NCBI RefSeq assembly: GCF_019042275.1
Contig: NZ_JAHQCW010000029.1
Span: forward strand, 1-64,000
Origin: Diplocloster agilis
Lineage (GTDB): Bacteria; Bacillota; Clostridia; Lachnospirales; Lachnospiraceae
Reading direction: 5' to 3'
Length of the DNA stretch: 64,000 nucleotides
Below the pieces are notes generated by a model that was not told the origin of the DNA, ran no database searches, and worked only from the letters and a program-made list of their open reading frames with translations. Position numbers and translations under genes: made by a program. This document shows, one piece after another, positions 41,719 to 50,701 of the stretch; position 1 is the first letter of the stretch, and the number at the start of each line of letters is the position of its first letter.

Positions 41719-41751
41719 GCACGAAGCGGCCAAAATACGGCCGCTTCGTGC
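41719..41751. repeat. Perfect 13-bp hairpin between binding protein and permease
   Basis: GCACGAAGCGGCC (41719-41731) and GGCCGCTTCGTGC (41739-41751) pair perfectly around 7 bases. No T-run follows on the transcribed strand, so it is better explained as an RNA stabiliser than a terminator. Confidence 0.8.
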
Positions 41752-41761
41752 TCATAGCAAT

Positions 41762-41804
41762 CGCCTGCGACGCGGCCCGCCGCAGGCGATGAGGTTCGCA
41801 GGCG
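41762..41804. repeat. Dispersed structured repeat, copy B
   Basis: Outer stem CGCCTGCGA/TCGCAGGCG (41762-41770 and 41796-41804) encloses ACGCGGCCCGCCGCAGGCG, a 19-base match to copy A at 24784. Compared with copy A, the outer stem differs on both arms yet still pairs. It lies between the sugar-binding protein stop and the permease. Confidence 0.7.
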
Positions 41805-41812
41805 AAACCTGT

Positions 41813-43156
41813 TTATTGAGCGGCTTTCACTGCGGTGTCCCATGCAGTATCCAATCTTGCCAATATGTTTTCTAAGCTATCGTGCCCTAAGATATATTCC
41901 GATAAGGAAGCTTCATATTCCGTCTGAAAAGCAGTCGGCCATCCCCGGTCCGCCTGCGTACAGATCATGCCGGAGTCGATATATGCGTTTACATCGGCCG
42001 CTAACGGATCGAAGTCCACCGACACATTTTTAATGGCGGAGAAGAGCATAGAGGAACTGCACCATAAGGAGGCGGTATCCTGCCGGGTCAGATACTCCAG
42101 AAACAGCTTGCACTCTTCGGGATTCTTGGTGTTGGCTGAGATGGACAGCCCAAAATCCGGGAATTGGAACAGCTTCGTATCCTCGGGGTTTTCAGAAACA
42201 GGCATGGCCATCATACCCAGATTGATATCCGAATTAATACTTTTGATCGGCTCAAGGGCCCAGAGACCCTGCACCATCATTGCGGCCTCGCCTTGGGCGA
42301 TCATATTGCAGGCGCCGTTGTAATCCGTATCAAAGGCAGTTTTTGTGTTGCCGTGGTCGTATATTTTTTTCAGGATATCAAAGGTGGTTTTCCATTCCGG
42401 CGTATCCGCAAAGGATGACTGTCCGCTTGTCTTTAACTCGTTCCAATCATCCTGTTTGGCATAGATAGCCGGTGATACAACCACAAGCGTGATTGGCTTG
42501 ATGGTCCAGGAATCCTTGAAACCGAGAGCGAAGGGCGTAATTTTGTTCTTTTCCAATACCTCAATGACATGATCCAGTTCAGATAAGGTGGTGGGAGGGG
42601 TGAGATCCAACTTCTGGAAAATCTCTTTATTGTAAAAAATCCCTTCACAGCTGCCGTCTATGGGCAGTGCCCAGACATGACCGTCCCCGTCTGTAAAGGA
42701 AGAGTCGCTTAACACCTCCTCATTGATGTTATTCAGAAAAGGTTCTCCGGCCAGATCCATGATATAGCCGCCGCTCGCGATGTCCATGGTGTCGAGGGCT
42801 CCCTGAAAGATATCCGGCGTTTCATCGGTGGCGACACGCGCCCGCAGGATAGAAGCCGGGTCATTCGTTACTATTTCCTGTTCAACCGTGATGTAAGGAT
42901 ATTCCTTTTGAAAAGCTTCGATGATTTGAGCAAAGGTTTCCTGAGCCTCCTGTTTCTGGTGGAAGAGATGGATCGGCACAGGCTCCTTGGAAGCTTGAGC
43001 GTCTGCGTCTTCTTTAGCCGCCGGCTCCGGCGTGGAAGCGTCCTGTTCGTTTGGCTTTGCTTGTGAGGTATCCTCCGTGCTTTTGGCGTTTCCGCAGCCT
43101 GCCAGGCACCCAACAACCAATAAGATTGATAAAAAAGCGGCAAATTTCTTTTTCAT
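41813..43156 (-). CDS. Sugar-binding lipoprotein of the ABC importer
   Basis: 447 residues; lipobox with Cys21 (GCLAGC), a Thr/Glu/Ala linker, then an SBP_bac_1 (MalE-like) fold (VPIHLFHQKQEAQETFAQII, TDETPDIFQGALDTMD, ALPIDGSCEGIFYNKEIFQKL). First gene of the importer operon, separated from the permeases by two strong hairpins; the ligand is probably an alpha-glucan oligosaccharide given the downstream GH13 gene. Confidence 0.92.
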   Translation of the reverse strand: MKKKFAAFLSILLVVGCLAGCGNAKSTEDTSQAKPNEQDASTPEPAAKEDADAQASKEPVPIHLFHQKQEAQETFAQIIEAFQKEYPYITVEQEIVTNDPASILRARVATDETPDIFQGALDTMDIASGGYIMDLAGEPFLNNINEEVLSDSSFTDGDGHVWALPIDGSCEGIFYNKEIFQKLDLTPPTTLSELDHVIEVLEKNKITPFALGFKDSWTIKPITLVVVSPAIYAKQDDWNELKTSGQSSFADTPEWKTTFDILKKIYDHGNTKTAFDTDYNGACNMIAQGEAAMMVQGLWALEPIKSINSDINLGMMAMPVSENPEDTKLFQFPDFGLSISANTKNPEECKLFLEYLTRQDTASLWCSSSMLFSAIKNVSVDFDPLAADVNAYIDSGMICTQADRGWPTAFQTEYEASLSEYILGHDSLENILARLDTAWDTAVKAAQ

Positions 43157-43186
43157 TTCTGAACCTCCTTTGTCTAATATGACTTC

Positions 43187-43215
43187 ATTATAGGAGCCCG
43201 ATATCCGGTATACAA
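43187..43215 (-). promoter_or_regulatory. Promoter of the sugar importer operon
   Basis: On the minus strand TTGTAT (43210-43215) and TATAAT (43187-43192) are spaced 17 bp. The direct repeats of the presumed YesN site abut the -35 on its upstream side. Confidence 0.8.
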
Positions 43216-43217
43216 TA

Positions 43218-43256
43218 AAATCATTTAGCCTTGCTGTGAAATGGTTTAGCTTTGTT
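43218..43256. promoter_or_regulatory. Tandem direct repeats, probable YesN operator
   Basis: AAATCATTTAGCCTTGCT (43218-43235) and AAATGGTTTAGCTTTGTT (43239-43256) match at 14 of 18 positions and are offset by 21 bp, two helical turns. Position directly upstream of the -35 of the importer promoter fits activation by an AraC-type response regulator such as the one encoded at 45146. Confidence 0.7.
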
Positions 43257-43340
43257 ATACAAAATGCCCAAAAAACGGCAGCGTTTTGTTATAATACCAT
43301 TATAATATCAAAGGTACCAGAGCAGGAAGGGATCGGCCCC

Positions 43341-45143
43341 ATGACTTTAAAAAGGATCAAGTTTAAAAAAATAAGATATAAAATGCTGTTCGCCGTTCTG
43401 ATTCTCATGATACTGTCCTTGAGCTTCGTTGCGGTGATCGCGCAGTATCAGGCGCAGAAGAAAATACGGGAACAATCCCTGCGGACAAATGTGAGCCTGA
43501 TGCAGGTGGGGGTTGAAAATATGGAGGCCTCGTATGAACAGTTAAGCGATCTGTATCTATCCATTTACTTAAACGAGAATTTTCAGTACTTCCTGCAGCA
43601 GCGGTCAAACGATGCCTTCGCGGGCAGCAGAAGCTATTTTGACGTATTAAAAAGCGTATTTTTATCCTGCATCAGCAGCCGTTCGGATGTATACAGTATG
43701 ATCTATGTGGATAAAAAAGGATACCTGACCTACACGACCAGAGACGAGGCGGGGCACTATCTTTCCTATGAGGACGCATTACTTCCCGAAGAATATGCAG
43801 ATCTGATCCAAAACGGCAGCGACTGGGAGAAAAACCAGATTCTGATTCCGACCCATAAACATATGCCGCTGCGCAACAACGCGCACCCATCCGAGGTATA
43901 CGCGATTGCAAGAAATATTATCAACACCCAGTATCATTTTGAAGAGGAAGGAACTATGTTTATCACCGTGGATCTGTCAAGAATGGAGCATTTGGCGGAA
44001 ATGATGAAGCCGGACCCCTCAGCCAGAACGGTGATCTGTGACGCTAAAAACCGTGTCATATATGATACGGCTAATCAGTTAACGGGCCTTCAGCTCCCGG
44101 AAGATCTGAAGCCGCCGGAGGGGACAGAGAATTCCACGTGGGATCTGGATTGGGATAAAGAACGCTATGTGGGGCTTTTCGCAAGGGCCGAGGCCATGGA
44201 TTGCTCGATTATCATGCTCATTCCGGAGTCGGTATACACAGCGGACGCGCTTTCGGTATCATCGGGCATTATGCTGGGGGCGGTGATTATCATTTTAGTG
44301 TCTGTGGCCATAACGGTCTATGTATCGGGAACCATAAGCAGGCCGATCGAGCAGCTGGCCACCGTGATGAATACGTCCGGAATTAAAAACTTAAGCAACC
44401 GGGTTGAGATAAGCGGGCAGGACGAAACGGCCCAAATGGGGCAGGCATTTAACTCGTTAATGGATCACTTAAAGGATTCCATAGAAAAAGAATATCTGAT
44501 GGCGATCAAGCAGCGGGACACGATCATTAAAGCGTTACAGGAACAGATTAATCCTCATTTCCTTTATAATGTCCTCCAGTCAATCAGCAGTATGGCCGCT
44601 TTGCACGGCGTCTCCGATGTGGTTACGATGGCAAACGCTCTGGGGAATATCCTCCGGTACAATATCCGGGGGTCTGATTTCCGGGCGTCTTTAAGGGAAG
44701 AGGCTGCGCATGTGGAAAATTATCTGGCCATACAAAAGATCCGGTTTGGCAGCAGGCTTGATTATCAGATCTTTATTCCGGAATATTTAATGAACGAACA
44801 GATACCCAGGGTGACGCTCCAGCCGATGGTAGAGAACGCGATCGTTCACGGGTTTGCGGATAAGACGGAGACGGGGCATATTTATGTGACCGCCTATATG
44901 CGTGAAGGCTGCCTGATGATAGAAGTGACGGACGACGGAAACGGAATAGAGAAAGAAAGCCTGATAAAGCTTCAGGAGGAATTATCTATGCCGGATATTA
45001 CGATGATCACGCCTGCGGAGCATATCGGATTGTCCAACCTGAATGCGCGGCTTAAGCTGCTGTTTAAAAAAGCGAGGCTGGAGATAGACAGTGATGTCCA
45101 TGAAGGAACTGTGATCAGAGTTATCATTCGAACGGAGGAATAA
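43341..45143 (+). CDS. YesM-type sensor histidine kinase
   Basis: 600 residues: membrane helix about 15-35, extracellular dCache-like domain (about 40-290), second helix about 295-320, HAMP, and a His_kinase domain with His406 in NPHFLYNVLQ and HATPase TLQPMVENAIVHGF, DDGNGI. YesM kinases respond to saccharides, often through a binding protein. ATG 43341 follows AGGAAGGGA; the frame extends to 43236 but overlaps the promoter region. Next gene begins 2 bp after the stop. Confidence 0.9.
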   Translation: MTLKRIKFKKIRYKMLFAVLILMILSLSFVAVIAQYQAQKKIREQSLRTNVSLMQVGVENMEASYEQLSDLYLSIYLNENFQYFLQQRSNDAFAGSRSYFDVLKSVFLSCISSRSDVYSMIYVDKKGYLTYTTRDEAGHYLSYEDALLPEEYADLIQNGSDWEKNQILIPTHKHMPLRNNAHPSEVYAIARNIINTQYHFEEEGTMFITVDLSRMEHLAEMMKPDPSARTVICDAKNRVIYDTANQLTGLQLPEDLKPPEGTENSTWDLDWDKERYVGLFARAEAMDCSIIMLIPESVYTADALSVSSGIMLGAVIIILVSVAITVYVSGTISRPIEQLATVMNTSGIKNLSNRVEISGQDETAQMGQAFNSLMDHLKDSIEKEYLMAIKQRDTIIKALQEQINPHFLYNVLQSISSMAALHGVSDVVTMANALGNILRYNIRGSDFRASLREEAAHVENYLAIQKIRFGSRLDYQIFIPEYLMNEQIPRVTLQPMVENAIVHGFADKTETGHIYVTAYMREGCLMIEVTDDGNGIEKESLIKLQEELSMPDITMITPAEHIGLSNLNARLKLLFKKARLEIDSDVHEGTVIRVIIRTEE

Positions 45144-45145
45144 GG

Positions 45146-46681
45146 ATGTATCAGATCTTGGTGGTGGAGGATGAGGAGATTATTCGCCAAAGTATCGTGG
45201 AAGAGATACATAGGCTGCCATTCGGACTCGTGCTTGCCGGGGAAGCCGGGAACGGAAAAGAGGCCATTCCTATCTTGAAAGACAAGCCGGTGGATATCGT
45301 GATAACGGATATGAGAATGCCGGTGTGCGACGGAAGGGAATTATTGAGGCTGATCGAGGAGAAAGGATATGAATGTGAGATTATAGTTCTTAGTGAATAT
45401 ACCAATTTTGAGTATATGCAGCAGGCCATCCACGCCCATGTGGCGGATTATCTGTTGAAGCCGATTGACCCTTCCAAATTAGAAGAGATCTTAAGAAAGA
45501 CCTGCAGGCGGGTGGATGAAAAAAGACGTCTGGAGATAAATATCAAAGACCCCATCGACAGAATCTTTGTAGGGGCAATCAAGAAAACGCCGGCCGGCCA
45601 AATGGGGGAGCTTTTCGAAATGTATCGCCGCCTGTTTCCCCAAAACGGGTTATGGGTTTCCATGATCTGCGTCGGGAAGGACCAGGGGGAGCTATATGAC
45701 GGCGGGATCCAGAAAAGGCTGAATGATCTGTGTTTTGAGGCTCCCTTTAAGGCCCGTATCCGCCCCTACAATGAAGGCCGGGGCATGTTTGGCTTATTGA
45801 TCCTGATACCGCTGCCGGTAAAAGCGGGAGTGACCCACGTCTATAACGAATGGTTAAAAGAGTATTTCAGAAAAATAAAAAAAGAATTCGGGGAACAGGT
45901 GAGAATCGGAACCGGGCACTTTAGCACAGAGATCGGGACGTTTGCCCAAACGCTCCATCATGCGGTGCGATCGGTGGAATATCTGGTACATGGAAGGGGA
46001 GAGATCGTGTGGTATGAAAATATCGAACGGACGGCCCATTCGGATATGGACCTGTCCGCTTGTAAAATAGGCCTGCAGGATATGATCGTATCGAAAAGGG
46101 ATTTAAGAGACCAGATCCTGGCCGCTTTCTGCCGGCCGGTTCAGGATATGGAATATGCATATATTCCCGCCCTGCAAAATGCGATTCGGGATTTTACCTT
46201 CTGTCTGGAACGCTGCTGCCAGGATAACGGGATGGTCATCAACATCAATGAGGCGCTTCAGGGAGACTGCAATGAAATAATTCCTAATCTGGAATGGTTT
46301 GGGGAAATGGAGCGCTTTTTAATCCGTCTGTTGGATTTCGCGTGGAATATCGTAAATGCCCAGAGAAGCCTTACGACGAAAGAGATCATTGAGGAAATTA
46401 TTTCCATGGTCAATGACAAATATATGGAAGAATTGAGCCTGATGAACTTTTCACAAAAATATTTTATTAACTATATATATTTGAGCAGGCAGTTTAAGTC
46501 GGCCACGGGATATACTTTTACAGATTTCCTGCAGAAAACGCGTATGGAAAAGGCCAGGACTTTAATCGAAGAGTATCACTTTGATGAGAAAGATGCTGCG
46601 TCCATGGTCGGATATCAAAATGTCTATTATTTCAGCACGGCATATCATAAATATTTTAAGGGGGATAAACAGATTGGATAA
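45146..46681 (+). CDS. YesN-type AraC response regulator
   Basis: 511 residues: receiver domain with Asp55 in VITDMRMP, a long middle region, and a C-terminal AraC double helix-turn-helix (MNFSQKYFINYIYLSRQF and ASMVGYQNVYYFSTAYHKYF). Partner of the upstream kinase. It overlaps the alpha-glucosidase start by 8 bp and presumably acts on the direct repeats at 43218-43256. Confidence 0.92.
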   Translation: MYQILVVEDEEIIRQSIVEEIHRLPFGLVLAGEAGNGKEAIPILKDKPVDIVITDMRMPVCDGRELLRLIEEKGYECEIIVLSEYTNFEYMQQAIHAHVADYLLKPIDPSKLEEILRKTCRRVDEKRRLEINIKDPIDRIFVGAIKKTPAGQMGELFEMYRRLFPQNGLWVSMICVGKDQGELYDGGIQKRLNDLCFEAPFKARIRPYNEGRGMFGLLILIPLPVKAGVTHVYNEWLKEYFRKIKKEFGEQVRIGTGHFSTEIGTFAQTLHHAVRSVEYLVHGRGEIVWYENIERTAHSDMDLSACKIGLQDMIVSKRDLRDQILAAFCRPVQDMEYAYIPALQNAIRDFTFCLERCCQDNGMVININEALQGDCNEIIPNLEWFGEMERFLIRLLDFAWNIVNAQRSLTTKEIIEEIISMVNDKYMEELSLMNFSQKYFINYIYLSRQFKSATGYTFTDFLQKTRMEKARTLIEEYHFDEKDAASMVGYQNVYYFSTAYHKYFKGDKQIG

Positions 46682-48326
46682 GGTAGAATGGTGGAAAGAT
46701 GCGGTTGTATATCAGATTTACCCGAAAAGCTTTCAGGACAGCAACGGGGACGGAATCGGTGATCTGCGGGGGATTATCCGCCGGTTAGATTATATTAAGA
46801 CATTGGGGGCGGATGTGATCTGGCTGTGCCCGGTTTACGATTCCCCCAACGCTGACAATGGATACGATATCAGGGACTACTACTCGATTCACGCGGATTA
46901 CGGGACAATGGAGGATTTTGACCTACTGCTTAAGGAGGTTCATCAGCGGGATATGAAATTGATCATGGATCTGGTGGTAAATCATACGTCGGATGAGCAT
47001 CCATGGTTTCAGGAGAGCAGAAAAGCTAAGGATAACCCATACAGGGATTATTATATCTGGAGGGAAGCCAAAGACGGCCATGAGCCCAACAACTGGAGTT
47101 CCTGGTTTGGGGGTTCCGCCTGGGAAATGGACCCTGCCACGGGAATGTATTATCTGCATATCTTCCACAAAAAGCAGCCGGACTTGAATTGGGAGAATCC
47201 TTCCGTGCGGGCAGAAATATACAAGATGATGGAGTGGTGGTTAAACAAAGGGGTGGATGGCTTCCGCATGGACGTGATCAATCTAATATCGAAGCCGGAA
47301 CAGATGCCGGATGGAATAAACGGTGATCTGTCGCCCTATTGCGTAAACGGGCCTAACGTACATCGGTATCTGAGGGAAATGAACCGGCAAGTGAGCGCCC
47401 GCTATGACATTATGACAGTAGGCGAATGTCCGGGCCTTACGGTGGAAACCGCAAAAAAATATGCCGGTTATGACCGCGGGGAGCTGCATATGGTATTTCA
47501 GTTTGAACATACCGGCCTGACGGATGGTATCTATGGGAAATGGACCACGCAGTCCCCCTGTCTGCCGGACTTAAAGGCGGTATTTGAAAAATGGCAGACA
47601 CAAATGAGGGGAGAGGCCTGGAACTGCCTGTTCTGGGGAAATCATGACCAGCCCAGGGCGGTATCCAAATTCGGGTGCGATCTCCCGGAATACAGGGATC
47701 TTTCCGCCAAGATGTTATGCCTGTGTCTGTATTTTATGCAGGGGACCCCCTATATTTACCAGGGGGAAGAGCTTGGGATGGCAAATGCGGGTTTCTTTGA
47801 TATCGGGCAGTACAAGGATGTGGAGAGCCTGAATGCGTATCACAGCTTTGTGGACTCCGGGACTTTGGATAAACGTGCCATGCTGGACTGCCTGGCGCAT
47901 GTAAGCAGGGACAATGCCCGGACTCCGATGCAGTGGGAGAATAACGCGGGCGCCGGATTTACACAGGGAACGCCATGGATCAGTGTTGGCGCCAATTGGA
48001 GAGCGGTGAATGCCGAAAGAGAACTTTCCAATCCCGATTCCGTATTTTATTTTTATCAGAAAGTGCTGCGGCTGCGCAAGAACAATCCGGTGATTCTGCA
48101 CGGGGATTTCAGGCTGCTGTGTCCGGAGGATGAAGCTATATTCGCATATACAAGAACTTACGGAACAAAGGGATACCTGATCTTATGTAATTATTCGGAT
48201 AAAGAGTTGAGGATTCCGGACCCGGAACTTAACAGCGGGCCGCTTCTGATTGGAAATTACAGCGGACAGGTAAGCCCTCATTTTCTGCGCGCGTACGAAG
48301 GCGCGGTATTTACCATAACATTTTGA
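46674..48326 (+). CDS. malL: Oligo-1,6-glucosidase / alpha-glucosidase (GH13)
   Basis: 550 residues, cytoplasmic. Regions: DLVVNHT (99-105), nucleophile Asp200 in DGFRMDVINLIS, Glu251 in GECPG and Asp in FWGNHDQPR. Val after the nucleophile in the motif MDVIN is the residue associated with alpha-1,6 activity in oligo-1,6-glucosidases. The start is TTG 46674 with AAGGGGGA 6-7 bases ahead, overlapping the yesN-like gene by 8 bp. It would trim isomalto- and malto-oligosaccharides to glucose. Confidence 0.9.
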   Translation: MDKVEWWKDAVVYQIYPKSFQDSNGDGIGDLRGIIRRLDYIKTLGADVIWLCPVYDSPNADNGYDIRDYYSIHADYGTMEDFDLLLKEVHQRDMKLIMDLVVNHTSDEHPWFQESRKAKDNPYRDYYIWREAKDGHEPNNWSSWFGGSAWEMDPATGMYYLHIFHKKQPDLNWENPSVRAEIYKMMEWWLNKGVDGFRMDVINLISKPEQMPDGINGDLSPYCVNGPNVHRYLREMNRQVSARYDIMTVGECPGLTVETAKKYAGYDRGELHMVFQFEHTGLTDGIYGKWTTQSPCLPDLKAVFEKWQTQMRGEAWNCLFWGNHDQPRAVSKFGCDLPEYRDLSAKMLCLCLYFMQGTPYIYQGEELGMANAGFFDIGQYKDVESLNAYHSFVDSGTLDKRAMLDCLAHVSRDNARTPMQWENNAGAGFTQGTPWISVGANWRAVNAERELSNPDSVFYFYQKVLRLRKNNPVILHGDFRLLCPEDEAIFAYTRTYGTKGYLILCNYSDKELRIPDPELNSGPLLIGNYSGQVSPHFLRAYEGAVFTITF

Positions 48327-48353
48327 AAGGGGATTTGAAAGGAGTAAGTCATC

Positions 48354-48382
48354 TTGCATTCCCAATAAAGTGATGTTATAAT
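48354..48382 (+). promoter_or_regulatory. Promoter of the c-di-GMP signalling operon
   Basis: TTGCAT (48354-48359) and TATAAT (48377-48382) are spaced 17 bp. The resulting leader is about 175 nt, much longer than needed for translation start. Confidence 0.75.
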
Positions 48383-48392
48383 TATTCAATAT

Positions 48393-48545
48393 ACTGTAGA
48401 GGTACCCAGTTTTACATACGATTATAATTTAACGAAAATCAGTTTCTTTTTTTTATTTTACATATATTAGACTGCATAGGTTCCCAGTTTCCGGCTTAAA
48501 TAAATGGGCGCAAAGCTATCCCACAGCCCAGTACAAAGGAAAACT
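48393..48545 (+). promoter_or_regulatory. Unusual leader with duplicated 20-mer
   Basis: ACTGTAGAGGTACCCAGTTT (48393-48412) recurs as ACTGCATAGGTTCCCAGTTT (48471-48490), 17 of 20 identical, 78 bp apart. Behind the second copy TGGGC (48505-48509) can pair with GCCCA (48526-48530), and GTTTCC with GGAAAAC (48538-48544). GGGCGCAAAGCTA (48506-48518) resembles part of the c-di-GMP-I riboswitch core, but the rest of that aptamer is not found. Regulatory role likely, type unknown. Confidence 0.45.
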
Positions 48546-48562
48546 TAAAAGGAGATAGAAAG

Positions 48563-50701
48563 ATGCACAAGAGGATGGAGAAAATCGTGCGGCGCTGGTG
48601 GGCGTGGGCTTTGATTCTGCTTATATCCTTTACAGTCCTGGGCGGCGGTTACTGGCTGTACTATCAAAGTATCGAGCGGGCGGTTTATTCCACGACGCTC
48701 TCTTTTATGGAACAGATTGCGGATCACGATCATTTGAACATTGTGAATCAGATCGATAGTAAGAGGGAATATCTCCGATCCTTGCTAAAACGAATCGAGG
48801 CGGCCAGGGATAGTCAGATAGAAGATGTTATATATACTCTTGGAGTGGAGGCCAGCACGACTTCCTTTGATATACTTTATCTGATCACATCGGACGGCAT
48901 GGTTTACAGCAGCTCCTATCTGATGTCCACCATGCAGGATATGCCGTGGGCAGACGAATTTCAACAGACTGGAGGTGATTTTGTGACCAGGTATGATGAA
49001 GTCAGCCGGGAACGGTGGGGAGAGTATCTGGTCTATGGCGTTCAACTGGCGGAACCTGTCTCCTGCGGGAGTAAAAAGATAATCGGAGCGGTGGGACTGG
49101 TATCCATCGAAGAGATAGGGGATCAAATGAAGCTGGAAAGCTTCGACGGGAAGGGCGCCGCCGTTGTCATGCAGAAGTCCGGCGATATCATCACGGCCAG
49201 CCAGCAATATAACACAACAGATAATAATTTTCTGAATCCATTGAAGGATGCGAAATTTAAAAACGGAGGTTCTTTTGAGGCATGCCGCCAGGCGGTGGAA
49301 CGGGGGGAAAGCCTGTTCGCCGAGTACAGCCTGGACGGCAGCTCGTATTACACGCTGTTCCAATCCCTGGACCATCACGGAGGCAACGACTGGTACCTGG
49401 TGGTCCGTGTCTCTACGCAGGTGACGGTGGAACAGGTGAGGACACTGATCAACCGTTCCCTTCCGTTTTTCTTTGTACTGGGGATCTTGATTTTGTCCAT
49501 TACCTATTTTTTCTACCGCAGTATGAACTCGGTGAAGGTTGCCCGGGCTTCCGAGCAGGCTAAGTCCGCGTTTTTGGCAAATATGAGCCATGAGATCCGC
49601 ACGCCCCTCAACGGGATCGTGGGGCTGCAATATTTGATGCGCCAGAATCTGGACGACAAAGAGAAGTTAAAATCCTATTTGAAAAAAGCGGAGGTTTCCA
49701 CTTCCTTTCTTCAAAGTGTAATTACCGATGTGCTGGATATGTCTAAGATCGAGAGCGGACAGCTGGAAATCTACGCAAAAGAGATGGATCTGACCGCAGT
49801 CATAGAAGAGGTGAAGATTCTGCTGGAGAACCAGACCGACCAAAAAGGGCTTAAGTTTCACATAGACTACCGGAAGCTGCCGGAACCTTTTGTGCGCGGG
49901 GATGCGCTGCGGATCAAGCAGATCCTGACCAATCTGCTAGGCAACGCGGTAAAATTTACACCGGATGGAGGGGAGATCACCCTGAGCGTCAGCCAGGAGA
50001 TATCCGGGGAAACGGCGGACACTATGTTCCAGGTGGCGGATACCGGCTGCGGTATGAGCCAGGAATTTTTGGAACGGATATGGCTTCCCTTTGAGCAGGA
50101 AAGGCGGATCGCCTCCCAAAAGGGGACGGGGCTTGGCACTACCCTGAGCAAGACATTGGTGGAGAAGATGGGCGGCGCCATTTCAGTGGAAAGCAAGCTG
50201 GGAGAGGGGACGGTGTTCACCTTTCACATACCCTTCCCCGTGGCGAAGCCTTCCGGTGAAGCGGAATTAACCGGCGAGACGGCGGAAGAAACGGAGTGGT
50301 CCCTGAGCGGGAAACGTATTCTGGCGGCGGAAGATAATGAGATCAACCGGATGATCATCGTATCTATTCTGGAAGACCAGGGCTGTGAGCTGACGGAGGC
50401 CTGTGACGGCCAACAGGCGCTGACCGCCTTTGAGAACAGTACGCCGGATTATTTCGACCTGATCCTGATGGATATCCAGATGCCGGTGATGAACGGGTAT
50501 GAGGCCACACGGCGCATACGGTCCCTGAACCGGCCCGATGCGGCGCGGATTCCGATCATTGCCATGACCGCCAACGCGTTCCGCGAGGATATCGAGATGG
50601 CGCTGGCTGCAGGGATCGATGATGTGGCCACGAAACCGCTGGATATCAAACTGCTGCTTAATAAGATGAAACATATAAGGAAAAGGGAGGATGTGACATG
50701 A
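48563..50701 (+). CDS. Hybrid sensor histidine kinase with receiver
   Basis: 712 residues: membrane helix about 13-33, extracellular dCache-like sensor (about 34-298), second helix about 300-318, HisKA with His343 in NMSHEIRTPLNGI, HATPase (NLLGNAVKFTPDGG, DTGCGMS, GTGLGTTLS), and a C-terminal receiver with Asp637 in LILMDIQMPVMNG. There is no output domain and no following Hpt or DNA-binding regulator, so phosphate probably passes to another regulator. The stop overlaps the binding-protein start (ATGA). First gene of a five-gene operon. Confidence 0.92.
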   Translation: MHKRMEKIVRRWWAWALILLISFTVLGGGYWLYYQSIERAVYSTTLSFMEQIADHDHLNIVNQIDSKREYLRSLLKRIEAARDSQIEDVIYTLGVEASTTSFDILYLITSDGMVYSSSYLMSTMQDMPWADEFQQTGGDFVTRYDEVSRERWGEYLVYGVQLAEPVSCGSKKIIGAVGLVSIEEIGDQMKLESFDGKGAAVVMQKSGDIITASQQYNTTDNNFLNPLKDAKFKNGGSFEACRQAVERGESLFAEYSLDGSSYYTLFQSLDHHGGNDWYLVVRVSTQVTVEQVRTLINRSLPFFFVLGILILSITYFFYRSMNSVKVARASEQAKSAFLANMSHEIRTPLNGIVGLQYLMRQNLDDKEKLKSYLKKAEVSTSFLQSVITDVLDMSKIESGQLEIYAKEMDLTAVIEEVKILLENQTDQKGLKFHIDYRKLPEPFVRGDALRIKQILTNLLGNAVKFTPDGGEITLSVSQEISGETADTMFQVADTGCGMSQEFLERIWLPFEQERRIASQKGTGLGTTLSKTLVEKMGGAISVESKLGEGTVFTFHIPFPVAKPSGEAELTGETAEETEWSLSGKRILAAEDNEINRMIIVSILEDQGCELTEACDGQQALTAFENSTPDYFDLILMDIQMPVMNGYEATRRIRSLNRPDAARIPIIAMTANAFREDIEMALAAGIDDVATKPLDIKLLLNKMKHIRKREDVT

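Noticed and set aside
48471-48545. c-di-GMP-I riboswitch
   Set aside because: GGGCGCAAAGCTA resembles the core, but the CAGGGCAAACC strand and the tetraloop-receptor stem are not found, so I kept it only as an unassigned leader.
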